Source: an uncultured Lachnospiraceae bacterium (GTDB lineage: Bacteria > Bacillota > Clostridia > Lachnospirales > Lachnospiraceae). Taken from it: a stretch of DNA of 38,241 bases. The stretch lies in the NCBI GenBank assembly GCA_902779505.1, contig CACZBZ010000012.1, forward strand, positions 1 to 38,241, written 5' to 3'. Every line of letters starts with the position of its first letter. Position 1 is the first letter of the stretch. Below, piece after piece: positions 1-8,040 of this stretch. The notes under the pieces were generated by a model, which saw only the letters and a list, made by a program, of their open reading frames with translations, was not told the DNA's origin and ran no database searches. The position numbers and the translations under genes were made by a program.

Positions 1-2051
1 AATACACTGCCGGCTCCGATGGAAGCATCAAACATCTCCACAAGACCCTTCTGTGAACATACGTTAAGATCTTCCAGATTGTGAAGCCAAGCGCTTTTTA
101 CGTCTTCTTTTTCTATATCTTCCTTAACTTTTTCTACTGCAATCTTTCCAAGAGGATTAAGATCTTCGGAAGGCATTCTTACTTCAACGCTGGTCTCCTG
201 ATGAGCTCCGTTGGTATCAAGGAATGCACGCGAGAGATTAACAATCTCCTTGCCTCTCCAGTTAAGTACAAGTCTGGGCTCCTTAGTTACCGTAGCAACA
301 ATTGTAGCCTCCAGGTTCTCTTCCGTTGCATATGCCAAGAACTTGTCCACATCGGCAGGATCAACAACCACTGCCATTCTTTCCTGACTCTCCGAAATAG
401 CAAGTTCGGTTCCGTCAAGTCCGGCATATTTCTTGGGCACTTTATCAAGATCTACCGTAAGACCGTCAGCCAGCTCACCGATTGCAACCGATACACCGCC
501 GGCACCGAAGTCGTTACACTTCTTGATAAGGGCAGCCACTTCTTCTCTTCTGAATAATCTCTGAATCTTACGCTCTGTAGGCGCATTACCCTTCTGAACT
601 TCAGCTCCGCAGGTCTCAATGGAACTCTCGGTATGCACCTTGGAAGATCCGGTTGCACCACCGCATCCGTCACGTCCTGTTCTTCCTCCGAGAAGGATAA
701 TGATATCTCCCGGATCCGAATTCTCTCTCTTGACGCATCTTCTGGGAGCCGCACCCATTACGGCACCGATCTCCATTCTCTTAGCCACATAATCGGGATG
801 ATATATCTCTTTTACATAGCCTGTTGCAAGACCTATCTGATTGCCGTATGAAGAATATCCGCTTGCCGCACCCCTCACAAGTTTCTTCTGAGACAGCTTA
901 CCCTTAAGAGTAGCTGACACAGGAACCGTAGGATCTGCCGCACCGGTAACTCGCATTGCCTGATAAACATATCCTCTTCCCGAAAGGGGATCTCTTATGG
1001 CACCGCCCAAACATGTGGCAGCACCACCGAAAGGCTCAATCTCGGTAGGATGGTTGTGAGTCTCATTCTTGAAAAAGACAAGCCATTCTTCCGTAACCGG
1101 TCCTTCACCGTAATCCATCTCTACGGGAACAATTATTGAGCAGGCATTGATCTCATCAGACACTTCCATATCATCAAGCTTACCTGCCGCTCTGAGTTTT
1201 TTCATTCCCATCAGCGCTATATCCATAAGGCAGACGAATTTATCATCTCTGCCTGCATATATCTCATCTTTTGTATCAAGGTAACACTGGTAAGATGTCT
1301 CGATAGGCTCTCTGTAATAGCCCTCATCAAAACTGATGTCCTTAAGTTCTGTTGCAAAAGTTGTATGACGACAATGATCCGACCAGTATGTATCCAACAC
1401 ACGAATCTCTGTCATTGTAGGATCCCTGTGTTCCTCAGATGCAAAGTAATTCTGAATATGCAAAAAGTCCTTGAATGTCATTGCAAGTCCAAGGCTTTGG
1501 TAAAGAGCATTGAGGTCTTCTTCCTTCATGGCGCTGAAACCATCAAGTACTTTGACATCATCAGGCTCCGCATAATTCTGAGCAAGTGTTGTAGGTTTGT
1601 TGATATCCGATTCTTTTGAATCAACCGGATTGATACAATATGCTTTTATTCTTTCAAGCTCATCGTCTGAGACAGAACCGTCGCATACGTAAGTAACTGC
1701 GGTTCTGATGATAGGATCTTCATTCTCATTAAGAAATCTGACACACTGAATGGCGGAATCAGCTCTCTGATCGAACTGTCCCGGAAGATATTCAACGCTG
1801 AATGCCTTCTCTGTTGCTGATAAAGGCAATTCTTCTTCATATAATATGTCTACGGGAGGCTCACTGAATATAAGCCTGCAGGCTTTTTTATAAGTCTCCT
1901 CGGACAGATTCTCTATATCGTAACGTATTAATTCTCTTACATTGCTAACGCTGTTAATGCCAAGGTAACCGGCAATGTCTTTCGCAAGTTCCTTAGCCTT
2001 GACCGCGTAAGGGTCCTTCTTTTCAACGTAGATTCGTCTCACTTGTCCCAT
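1..2051 (-). CDS. purL: Phosphoribosylformylglycinamidine synthase, N-terminal part (runs off window)
   Basis: Converts FGAR, glutamine and ATP to FGAM in de novo purine synthesis (cytoplasm). About 683 residues from the start codon are present; the rest lies beyond base 1. Around residue 220 the translation reads DTYWSDHCRHTTF, a hallmark of FGAM synthases, and later GGAGGVSVAIGELADGL and ISESQERMAVVV, typical of the long single-chain enzyme (usually about 1,250 residues with a C-terminal glutaminase domain, not visible here). The ATG at 2051 has GGAGG about 10 bases upstream, inside the end of the TetR gene, whose stop is 8 bases before this start, so the two are probably co-transcribed. 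The left end is cut by the window, not by mutation. Product call is secure. Confidence 0.95.
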   Translation of the reverse strand, partial: MGQVRRIYVEKKDPYAVKAKELAKDIAGYLGINSVSNVRELIRYDIENLSEETYKKACRLIFSEPPVDILYEEELPLSATEKAFSVEYLPGQFDQRADSAIQCVRFLNENEDPIIRTAVTYVCDGSVSDDELERIKAYCINPVDSKESDINKPTTLAQNYAEPDDVKVLDGFSAMKEEDLNALYQSLGLAMTFKDFLHIQNYFASEEHRDPTMTEIRVLDTYWSDHCRHTTFATELKDISFDEGYYREPIETSYQCYLDTKDEIYAGRDDKFVCLMDIALMGMKKLRAAGKLDDMEVSDEINACSIIVPVEMDYGEGPVTEEWLVFFKNETHNHPTEIEPFGGAATCLGGAIRDPLSGRGYVYQAMRVTGAADPTVPVSATLKGKLSQKKLVRGAASGYSSYGNQIGLATGYVKEIYHPDYVAKRMEIGAVMGAAPRRCVKRENSDPGDIIILLGGRTGRDGCGGATGSSKVHTESSIETCGAEVQKGNAPTERKIQRLFRREEVAALIKKCNDFGAGGVSVAIGELADGLTVDLDKVPKKYAGLDGTELAISESQERMAVVVDPADVDKFLAYATEENLEATIVATVTKEPRLVLNWRGKEIVNLSRAFLDTNGAHQETSVEVRMPSEDLNPLGKIAVEKVKEDIEKEDVKSAWLHNLEDLNVCSQKGLVEMFDASIGAGSV

Positions 2052-2059
2052 TTTTTAGT

Positions 2060-2635
2060 TCAATCCTCCACTTCCATGAACTGACGCATCATATATACCA
2101 GTTCGCTGTCAACCTTCTTCTCGGTAATTCCCGCAGTTCCCTGACAAACCTTCATACCCTGAAGTGCATACAGCATATTGCTTGCCGTTGCCTTGGGATC
2201 CTTACATACGAATTCACCGGATTCGTTGCCCTTCACAAGAATCTTCTCAAGAATAAGACTCTCGGTATCTATCTTTTTCTTAACACCGCTGTTCTTGCCA
2301 TTCTGTCTGCATGCAAATGCATACTCATACTTGGCAACAATAAGATTGTTTTTCTTCTTTAAAATCTCTCTCTTCTGTTCCTTCAAAAACCACAGAAGAA
2401 GTTCAGCCGCAGATGCTCCTTCAAGATCCTCGATATTCTCTCCCTCCTGATCTTCACTCAGAACATCAAGAAATATCTCCTCTGTCGAAGAGTAGTAAAG
2501 ATAAAGTCCTCCTCGGCTTATCTCACAGTTCTCCACGATATCCTTCATGGTAACTTCACGATAACCCTTGGATGAAAAGATCTCTGTAGCTTTATCTATG
2601 ATCAACTGTCTCTTTGCGTCTGTTTTCTGGCTCAC
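2060..2635 (-). CDS. TetR/AcrR-family transcriptional regulator
   Basis: A 191-residue one-domain regulator. Residues about 10-55 carry the TetR DNA-binding fold: KATEIFSSKGYREVTMKDI, then the recognition segment ISRGGLYLYYSSTEEIF. The variable C-terminal region would bind an unknown ligand and mediate dimerisation. Translation starts at GTG (2633-2635) with GGGAGA 8 bases upstream; no ATG is better placed. It sits 4 bases after the upstream small protein and 8 bases before purL. TetR proteins usually control neighbours, but purL control by one is not standard, so the target is unknown. Family call strong, function inferred. Confidence 0.9.
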   Translation of the reverse strand: MSQKTDAKRQLIIDKATEIFSSKGYREVTMKDIVENCEISRGGLYLYYSSTEEIFLDVLSEDQEGENIEDLEGASAAELLLWFLKEQKREILKKKNNLIVAKYEYAFACRQNGKNSGVKKKIDTESLILEKILVKGNESGEFVCKDPKATASNMLYALQGMKVCQGTAGITEKKVDSELVYMMRQFMEVED

Positions 2636-2639
2636 TTAA

Positions 2640-3113
2640 TTACTCTCCCTTCGTTATTGTGGCATTGACCTGTATGTCTATCAGTTCTTTTGCCTTGGCC
2701 ACGATCTTGCAGAACAAACCTGAAGTCACGCCTTCACTCCATAATTTCGCCTTTGTTCTTCCCCCAAGAACATAGTTGGACAGGATACCTCCAAGCTGTC
2801 CCATCTGAAGAATGGTTGCTCTGTCAATGTATGCAGCCTCGTCCCTATGGTCATGAAGACTATTACGTGTATATACGTATCTGTAGTTTCTGTCCATCAA
2901 TATAGTCGACTCTGCCACTTTTACAAAAGAAAGCAAAGTGCTGTCATATACGGGAAATGATACTGAATGCTCTCTCAATCCGTCCCCGCTGTAAACAGAT
3001 GATACCGTCTGTCCGGATTTGGACTCAAGCCAGGGAAGATATTCTGCTAACTTGTACACATCTTCGCGGTACAAAGAAAGTACTTCTTCTCCAGTCATTA
3101 ACTCAGTATTCAT
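2640..3113 (-). CDS. Small conserved protein of unknown function (possibly DUF6508-like)
   Basis: A 157-residue soluble protein with no signal peptide or membrane segment. The ATG at 3113 is chosen because a GGAGG lies 5 bases upstream; an in-frame GTG at 3125 is part of that ribosome site and is unlikely to be used. The N-terminal EEVLSLYREDVYKLAEYLPWLES and the overall size recall the DUF6508 family, but I cannot confirm this by eye. It is the first gene of the group leading into tetR and purL, with a 4-base gap to tetR. No catalytic motif is visible and no function is assigned. Confidence 0.7.
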   Translation of the reverse strand: MNTELMTGEEVLSLYREDVYKLAEYLPWLESKSGQTVSSVYSGDGLREHSVSFPVYDSTLLSFVKVAESTILMDRNYRYVYTRNSLHDHRDEAAYIDRATILQMGQLGGILSNYVLGGRTKAKLWSEGVTSGLFCKIVAKAKELIDIQVNATITKGE

Positions 3114-3169
3114 AACTACCTCCACATCTCATAAAACGTAGTCTAAAAACACAGTGCGATTCGGATTCT

Positions 3170-3198
3170 ATTCTACCACAAAATAGTCTTTTGTACAC
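3170..3198 (-). promoter_or_regulatory. Putative extended -10 promoter for the DUF/tetR/purL group
   Basis: On the minus strand TGG precedes TAGAAT (hexamer at 3175-3170), an extended -10 with 5 of 6 matches to TATAAT. The -35 position (about 3193-3198) is poor. It lies 57 bases ahead of the start codon at 3113, in a 230-base divergent intergenic region shared with the plus-strand gene at 3344. Confidence 0.45.
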
Positions 3199-3254
3199 GA
3201 CAATTTACAAAGAAAAAGCACTAAAAAATAATTCCAAAATCAGGAAACTCTCAG

Positions 3255-3284
3255 ATGACTAAACTCTTGTTTATATGATATAAT
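3255..3284 (+). promoter_or_regulatory. Promoter of the cyclic-nucleotide-binding-domain gene
   Basis: A perfect TATAAT at 3279-3284 is preceded by TGA, giving an extended -10 (TGATATAAT), and by ATGACT at 3255-3260 as a partial -35 with an 18-base spacer. It is 59 bases ahead of the ATG. The predicted leader contains a 5-bp hairpin, CGACA/TGTCG, at 3305-3318. Confidence 0.65.
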
Positions 3285-3343
3285 GAACAATAGTGACGGC
3301 CTACCGACATTAGTGTCGTCAAATGTATTGGGAGAAGATTTTT

Positions 3344-5590
3344 ATGCTTACAGTAAAGAGTGGGGACACTATCATAGAAAGCGGCCAAAACGGCGATACA
3401 TTCTACATCATAGCAAGCGGAACCGTATCAGCCATTGCCGGCGGAAAAGAACATGAACTTAAGAAAGGGGATATAGTCGGCATATTCGATCTTACTTCAC
3501 CGACTCATATCTGCAGTTACATAGCAACAAGCGCATGTGAACTCATCCCCTATCCTTTTATGGATACAAACGGACTTATCAACATGCTCAATAAGCAGGA
3601 AGACTTAAGGAAACTGCTTATGAGTTCTCTAAACAGAAACATCTGCGGTATCATTGCATCATATTCCGAAGGATATAACACTTGCAATGACCTCTATCAG
3701 TACATTCTGGGCATCCAGGCAAAGTATCAGGCCATATGTCAAATCCTTCACCTGAATGCAAAGTCACTGCCTTTTTCAGACGACCTTTTAAGCTTCACAA
3801 TGGAAAATGAGCTCCCATTCTGGATGAATGATTATTATCTGAATTCATGGAAGATACATAACGACAGCAAGTCTCCTCTTACTTCCAATTACGTATACGG
3901 TTATCTGGATAAGAGCGGACAGGATATATGCCATATCCTGGAGTTGGACGACCAGATGCACGAAGCATCACTTAATTTCGGCAATTATCTTCTTAATGAA
4001 GATTATCTCGATTATTACGACTTATTCACAGATCTCTATTTCAGAGCAAAGACCAACGGAGATCATCTGGGTGAGATCCAGAATGTGATAAATGATATAA
4101 CACAAAAACTTTCTGAACTGCCTTTTGTTTCAAAAGAACTTCTTCAGATGCGTACGAATATGTTCAAGGAGCGTGCCGAAGCATCTCCCGTAGCTACTGC
4201 GGAGAGCGCTGACGATGCTGTCATTATGGCCGAGCTCACCAATTCCTTCACGAAGATTGCGGAATTCGGCGATGTTCTTCCCACAACCGTTGCGGAGATG
4301 AAGAAAGCTCTCGATGCATTCAAGCAGTTCCCTGACAGATCATCCACAGACAAAGAAGTGGATCTGGCAAGAAGACAGATTACAAAGCTCTTCTATATGA
4401 TATACGAAGATGTTCTGCAGGCTGCCCTCAAGACCGAGGATATTCCTACCGTTGTAAAGATGTTCCTTAATTTCGGATATCTTGATGCCGAGCTTTGCGG
4501 AATGGACAACGCAAGAGAAGTATATGAGCTTGCCACAACATTCCACGGCAACCGCGAACAGGGAGTATACACTGTTCTGGAATGGTTCAAAGCCATATAC
4601 GAAGGAAGAAAACAACCCAGCCGAAGCGAATTCGACCAGGATTATCAGCAATATGTACGTTCTCTCTCTAAAGAGGGTAAGATAACCAAAGACGGCGAAA
4701 TAGCCATGATGGAAGATGCCAATGAGAAGGTTCTTTACGAACTCAGAAACATGTTCCCTTCTGTCAACAAGATTACATTCGGCCGAATATTCACCTTCTG
4801 TCCTATTCTTTTGGAAGAGAATCTGCTCAGATCGCCGAAAGCAAGCATTACCGACAGCTCAAGCATTATTGAGACTATAAACAAGCTTAACAAGATAGAC
4901 TACTCAGTCTTCTATCATGAATATCTCTTTGAAGATACCAAGGTTAATGTCAAAGAGACCGTAAGAATGGATATACGCCCCGACGTTATCCTGATGCCCA
5001 ATGTAGGTAGCAAGGGAATCATGTGGCAGGAAATCGAAGGTATGAACCGTAAGACTCCGGCCAGAATGATTGTTTCGGCATTCTATATTGAGAATCTTGA
5101 CAAAGCCTTTACAAGAATGTTTGCCGAGTTCCGTTGGGAAATGTGTAAACGTGAAATGGGTGCAAGATGGAACGATGTTACCAACCACTCTCTCACCAGT
5201 GATTTTTGTGATTATGCACAGTTCTTTGCTAAGAACAGGGATCTCTCTTACGATACCAAGGAAAAGATCAAAGAGACTCTCAAGAAGTGCAAGAACAGTT
5301 ACAAGGAATTCTTTATTCACGAATATATGATTTACATGGCCTACGAAGCCATGGGATCATGCAGACTTAACAAGGTATCCAGATCCATTCTCTTCAAGTA
5401 CTGTCCTATGGGCAGTGAGAACCGCGAGAAGGTCGGAGCCAATACCATCTTCGAGGAATGTTTGTCTAAGCATCATATCTCAACCGGCCAGCAGCTTCAC
5501 AGGTTGGATCAGATTGAGGCCAAGTACCGTCAGGCAGGCAAGGATATGCCGGCCGAGCTAGCCAGCCAAAGAGCATTGCTTGAAAAATAA
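3344..5590 (+). CDS. Large protein with N-terminal cyclic-nucleotide-binding domain
   Basis: 748 residues from the ATG at 3344, chosen because GGGAG lies about 9 bases upstream; an earlier in-frame ATG at 3323 lacks a site. Residues about 1-75 have the cupin-like CAP/CNB fold pattern (SGDTIIESGQNGDTFYIIASG, then LKKGDIVG). No HTH follows, and the remaining 670 residues are mostly helical, soluble and unfamiliar. There is no signal peptide or membrane segment. The canonical phosphate-binding cassette with the RTA/RSA arginine is not obvious, so ligand binding may differ or be lost. The gene stands alone, facing opposite to its neighbours, with its own promoter and a massive downstream hairpin. 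Role unknown; a cytoplasmic second-messenger effector is one possibility. Confidence 0.85.
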   Translation: MLTVKSGDTIIESGQNGDTFYIIASGTVSAIAGGKEHELKKGDIVGIFDLTSPTHICSYIATSACELIPYPFMDTNGLINMLNKQEDLRKLLMSSLNRNICGIIASYSEGYNTCNDLYQYILGIQAKYQAICQILHLNAKSLPFSDDLLSFTMENELPFWMNDYYLNSWKIHNDSKSPLTSNYVYGYLDKSGQDICHILELDDQMHEASLNFGNYLLNEDYLDYYDLFTDLYFRAKTNGDHLGEIQNVINDITQKLSELPFVSKELLQMRTNMFKERAEASPVATAESADDAVIMAELTNSFTKIAEFGDVLPTTVAEMKKALDAFKQFPDRSSTDKEVDLARRQITKLFYMIYEDVLQAALKTEDIPTVVKMFLNFGYLDAELCGMDNAREVYELATTFHGNREQGVYTVLEWFKAIYEGRKQPSRSEFDQDYQQYVRSLSKEGKITKDGEIAMMEDANEKVLYELRNMFPSVNKITFGRIFTFCPILLEENLLRSPKASITDSSSIIETINKLNKIDYSVFYHEYLFEDTKVNVKETVRMDIRPDVILMPNVGSKGIMWQEIEGMNRKTPARMIVSAFYIENLDKAFTRMFAEFRWEMCKREMGARWNDVTNHSLTSDFCDYAQFFAKNRDLSYDTKEKIKETLKKCKNSYKEFFIHEYMIYMAYEAMGSCRLNKVSRSILFKYCPMGSENREKVGANTIFEECLSKHHISTGQQLHRLDQIEAKYRQAGKDMPAELASQRALLEK

Positions 5591-5603
5591 CTTCTACGGA
5601 TCC

Positions 5604-5741
5604 AAAGGGTGTTGCACGCTTACTTGCGGAGACGACTTGCGTCTTAAACTCCAGACGTAACAGCACATAAGTCGATAAAAAACATCGACTAAGTGCTGAC
5701 GTCTTACGATACTCCGCCAGTAAGCGTGCAACACCTTTTTT
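5604..5741 (+). terminator. Long branched hairpin with T-run: terminator or structured RNA
   Basis: The outer arms 5608-5631 and 5712-5735 pair over 24 bases with a single T/C mismatch, and AAA/TTT extends the foot. Inside, GACG/CGTC (5631-5643) can form a small hairpin. A second arm is built from AGACGT (5653-5658) with ACGTCT (5699-5704), CAGCAC (5661-5666) with GTGCTG (5693-5698), and AGTCGAT (5670-5676) with ATCGACT (5684-5690). T6 follows at 5736-5741. The whole folds as a three-way junction directly after the stop codon at 5590. It is far larger than a usual intrinsic terminator. Confidence 0.75.
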
Positions 5742-5826
5742 GATATAGAAATCTATTCTTCAATACATACGAGGCTCCGAAAGATAGAAGACCACATATT
5801 CAGATATACAAATCTACATTTCAAAC

Positions 5827-5863
5827 AAAAAGAGCAGTTGGATTCAAACCAGCTGCTCTTTTT
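5827..5863. terminator. Intrinsic terminator, potentially bidirectional
   Basis: AGAGCAGTTGG (5831-5841) pairs with CCAGCTGCTCT (5849-5859) with one G-T wobble and a 7-base loop. An A-run precedes it and TTTT follows, so it could stop transcription from either side. It is the second stop signal after the plus-strand gene. Confidence 0.8.
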
Positions 5864-5955
5864 ATTCCTTCAGAAAACTGAAAAACGGAGTTTCAGTTTC
5901 CTGATAAACATTTGTTTAGGGTCTCAAAGGTGCATAGATAAAACGTTTCGTCATT

Positions 5956-6034
5956 TTGACCTTTGGGGTAATAACATTATATTAACTAAAATTGTCTATA
6001 TAACAGAGGACGCCGTAGGGGGAAACCTACGGCG
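5956..6034 (+). ncRNA. Possible small transcript: promoter plus 9-bp hairpin
   Basis: TTGACC (5956-5961), a 16-base spacer and TATATT (5978-5983) form a good promoter. No ORF follows. Some 28 bases downstream CGCCGTAGG (6011-6019) pairs perfectly with CCTACGGCG (6026-6034) around GGGAAA. No T-run follows the hairpin, so the 3' end is undefined. Transcription is inferred only. Confidence 0.35.
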
Positions 6035-6264
6035 CCTTAGTTGTGTAAAAGGGGAATTCTCAGGAAAATGCTATAAACAAAATCCCTTGATGTCTATATA
6101 CTACCATTTACCCCCTCTATAGTATTCAATTATATTGATTAGTTCTAACACTATATTAGCCAAGATTGGCTAGCCCTCGTTACCATTCGTTTGTTCGCCC
6201 TTTGTTCACTCTGCTCTGCTAATATGTTAACTCAAAAATCCGCGTATTTTCGGCAAATAAGGCC

Positions 6265-6807
6265 TTATTTTCGTTCTTTTTTGTCTAAGGACAGGAAGGA
6301 GAATATAGTTTTCCGCCCTATGAAGCCCACAATTCTTACTACGATTACTCCCGCAACTATACCGATGCTGTCAATCCTGACATCTCTTATATCGCCAACT
6401 CTTCCGGGAACAAAAGTCTGATGATATTCATCAAGAAGGGCAAAGGCCACACAGAACAGGGTTGCCAATACCGTCAAGCCAAAGCCTCGGATTCTGTAGA
6501 CATACATGGGCAGTGATACCGCCATGGCCAGAAAGAAGTATTCCGTTACATGAGCGCATTTTCTGACATAGGGATGTATCACCGTAATTACGGCTTCCAA
6601 GGTCGCATTGTCGAATCCCTTGTCCATTATTTTGTTATAGGCAAGTACCAGCATTTTCGCCACCTGATAACTGAGGGACGAAGATTCGGCTCCATCCTGG
6701 CCGGAAAAGCCGAATATCAGATACATCATCACCAATGCCGGAATAAAAGAAAGCGGTTTCAAGAGAAACCGCAGTGTCTTTTTTATGAATAAAATAAAGT
6801 ATTTCAT
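6265..6807 (-). CDS. VanZ-like family integral membrane protein
   Basis: 180 residues with an N-terminal hydrophobic helix (about 18-34) and several further membrane segments. The family signature is clear near residues 125-150: DEYHQTFVPGRVGDIRDVRI followed by DSIG. VanZ-like proteins are multi-pass membrane proteins; teicoplanin VanZ lowers glycopeptide susceptibility, but most homologues have no known role and this one should not be read as a resistance gene. It starts 3 bases after the SEC-C gene stop, so the two are co-transcribed. A palindrome AAATAAGG/CCTTATTT overlaps its stop codon. Confidence 0.85.
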   Translation of the reverse strand: MKYFILFIKKTLRFLLKPLSFIPALVMMYLIFGFSGQDGAESSSLSYQVAKMLVLAYNKIMDKGFDNATLEAVITVIHPYVRKCAHVTEYFFLAMAVSLPMYVYRIRGFGLTVLATLFCVAFALLDEYHQTFVPGRVGDIRDVRIDSIGIVAGVIVVRIVGFIGRKTIFSFLSLDKKERK

Positions 6808-6810
6808 GTC

Positions 6811-7323
6811 TTACTTGTTTTTCCCACAGCACTTCTTGTACTTCTTACCGCTGCCGCAAGGACAGGGATCGTTGGGATATACCTTTGCTTCGTTTACAAC
6901 AGTTGTAGACTTCTTCTGCTCCTTATAGAGCTCCTTCTGTCTCTCGGGTGTGAAGATATCGTTCCACTCTTCCAATCCGTAGAGCCAGTCGGCACCTGCA
7001 GCCACCATGTTCTTATAGAGTTTTTCCTTGTCGAACTTCAAGCTAACTTTTGTGTCGGCATCCATTGTCTCAATGGGATTCTCTTTTACAAGGCTGTCAT
7101 TGATTCCGTCAAGGAAGCCTACCATGATTGAAAGTTCTACGCCGAATTTCTCAGCAAGTTCCGAAACAGTACCCTTTACTTCCTTATCGGGAGTCTTAAG
7201 GATCTCCGCATAAATATTCTTTTCCTTCTCAAAATAATCTGTCCAGAGTCTCTGGAGTTCTCCTCTGTCAGCTGTATTTGAATAAGCAGTGTCTCTCCAC
7301 TGTTCAAGTAATGTCTTAGCCAT
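6811..7323 (-). CDS. SEC-C motif protein with C-terminal zinc-binding tail
   Basis: 170 residues. The C-terminus, [20 protein letters not shown], is the SEC-C zinc-binding motif (CxC...CC) known from the SecA tail and many stand-alone proteins. The N-terminal 150 residues are helical with no recognised domain: an acidic, soluble protein beginning [14 protein letters not shown]. The start is supported by AGGAGA 5 bases upstream. It leads a two-gene unit with the VanZ-like gene, driven by its own promoter. Partner or substrate unknown; a metal-dependent protein-binding role is inferred from the motif only. Confidence 0.85.
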   Translation of the reverse strand: MAKTLLEQWRDTAYSNTADRGELQRLWTDYFEKEKNIYAEILKTPDKEVKGTVSELAEKFGVELSIMVGFLDGINDSLVKENPIETMDADTKVSLKFDKEKLYKNMVAAGADWLYGLEEWNDIFTPERQKELYKEQKKSTTVVNEAKVYPNDPCPCGSGKKYKKCCGKNK

Positions 7324-7369
7324 TATTATCTCCTTAAAATATTATTGTCCCCTCATTCGGACATATGAA

Positions 7370-7398
7370 AGTATATAACAAATCCGCTGTTTAGTCCA
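7370..7398 (-). promoter_or_regulatory. Promoter of the SEC-C/VanZ-like pair
   Basis: On the minus strand TGGACT (7398-7393), a 17-base spacer and TATACT (7375-7370) lie 47 bases ahead of the ATG at 7323. The -35 overlaps the stop codon of the preceding small membrane protein. Confidence 0.6.
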
Positions 7399-7654
7399 GC
7401 CTATCCTCACTATCGGTGTCATTCTCCGGAGCGGTTCCATCATCCCCCTTATTCTTTCCGATTATTCTGTCGTATAAGAATATGTTGATCCACAAAATGA
7501 TGGGAACTATTATGGTTGCTCCCAGACAGGCCATAAAGTAGTTGTACCATCCATCCACTTTAAGAAGTGAAAGTACAAGAAGCAGCAGATACATAAACAC
7601 AAGGACAGCTATGGCAATCCATGCCGAAATCTGTTTGAATTTCTTTTTTCCCAT
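7391..7654 (-). CDS. Small two-helix membrane protein
   Basis: 87 residues from the ATG at 7654, placed 8 bases after AGGAGA; an in-frame GTG at 7660 sits too close to the ribosome site. The N-terminus is positively charged (MGKKKFKQISAW), followed by two hydrophobic segments at about residues 11-31 and 41-62. A short acidic soluble tail rich in D, E and N follows. The first segment is too long and unprocessed-looking to be a simple signal peptide. It follows the DUF1667 gene by 16 bases and is probably in the same transcript. Not recognised; function unknown. Confidence 0.7.
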   Translation of the reverse strand: MGKKKFKQISAWIAIAVLVFMYLLLLVLSLLKVDGWYNYFMACLGATIIVPIILWINIFLYDRIIGKNKGDDGTAPENDTDSEDRLD

Positions 7655-7670
7655 AATCACACTCTCCTAT

Positions 7671-8027
7671 CTACATAGATCTGGAAGCAAGCAGATCCAC
7701 TCCCAGTCCGCACACGTCGGATAATATCACATCCCCGCGTTTAACAGGTGCTTTTGCTCTTACTTTGCCGATAGCTTCCATCACGTCAAACATCTTTTCT
7801 CTCGGAATATTGTCCGACAGGATCACGGGAAGTCTGTTGTATATTCCTCCGTCTATCCCAACGGTGGAAGTAAGCTGACGCATGGGATGAGTCAGTTCAT
7901 TCTTGGCATATTCTTCTCCCCTGTTACAGGTGTTGCCGCTAATGGACAATATATTGCCTTTATCATCAAGATCCACGGTTATCTCACAGCCCATGGGGCA
8001 TACAATACAGGTTAATTTCTTTTCCAT
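7671..8027 (-). CDS. DUF1667 cysteine-rich protein of a glycerol-3-phosphate dehydrogenase-like trio
   Basis: 118 residues from the ATG at 8027, which has GGGAGG 7 bases upstream; an upstream in-frame start would overlap that site. Cysteines fall in the DUF1667 pattern: CIVCPMGCEI (C7, C10, C14), then GNTCNRGEEYA (C34), suitable for an iron-sulphur cluster. In Firmicutes this family is encoded right after two flavoproteins annotated as anaerobic glycerol-3-phosphate dehydrogenase subunits, exactly as here (13 bases after the second). An electron-transfer role is inferred from position and cysteines. Confidence 0.88.
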   Translation of the reverse strand: MEKKLTCIVCPMGCEITVDLDDKGNILSISGNTCNRGEEYAKNELTHPMRQLTSTVGIDGGIYNRLPVILSDNIPREKMFDVMEAIGKVRAKAPVKRGDVILSDVCGLGVDLLASRSM

Positions 8028-8040
8028 ATCATTACCTCCC

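Larger units (their letters stand above)
5591..6264. other. Gene-free stretch rich in RNA-like structures
   Basis: 674 bases with no convincing ORF. In order they hold a long branched hairpin ending in a T-run (5604-5741), a strong terminator hairpin (5827-5863), a 9-bp hairpin (5875-5899), a TTGACC/TATATT promoter-like pair (5956-5983) followed by a 9-bp hairpin (6011-6034), and a palindrome (6157-6172). The 3' end abuts the VanZ-like gene, which ends here from the other side. The density of structures suggests one or more small transcripts in addition to terminators. Confidence 0.6.

Noticed and set aside
5838-6122. 94-residue plus-strand ORF in the gene-free region
   Set aside because: It begins inside a terminator hairpin, spans two more hairpins and a promoter-like pair, has no ribosome site, and has low-complexity composition.
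6265-6807. VanZ-like gene considered as a glycopeptide resistance determinant
   Set aside because: No vanA/vanH/vanX or regulatory genes nearby; most VanZ-like proteins are unrelated to resistance.
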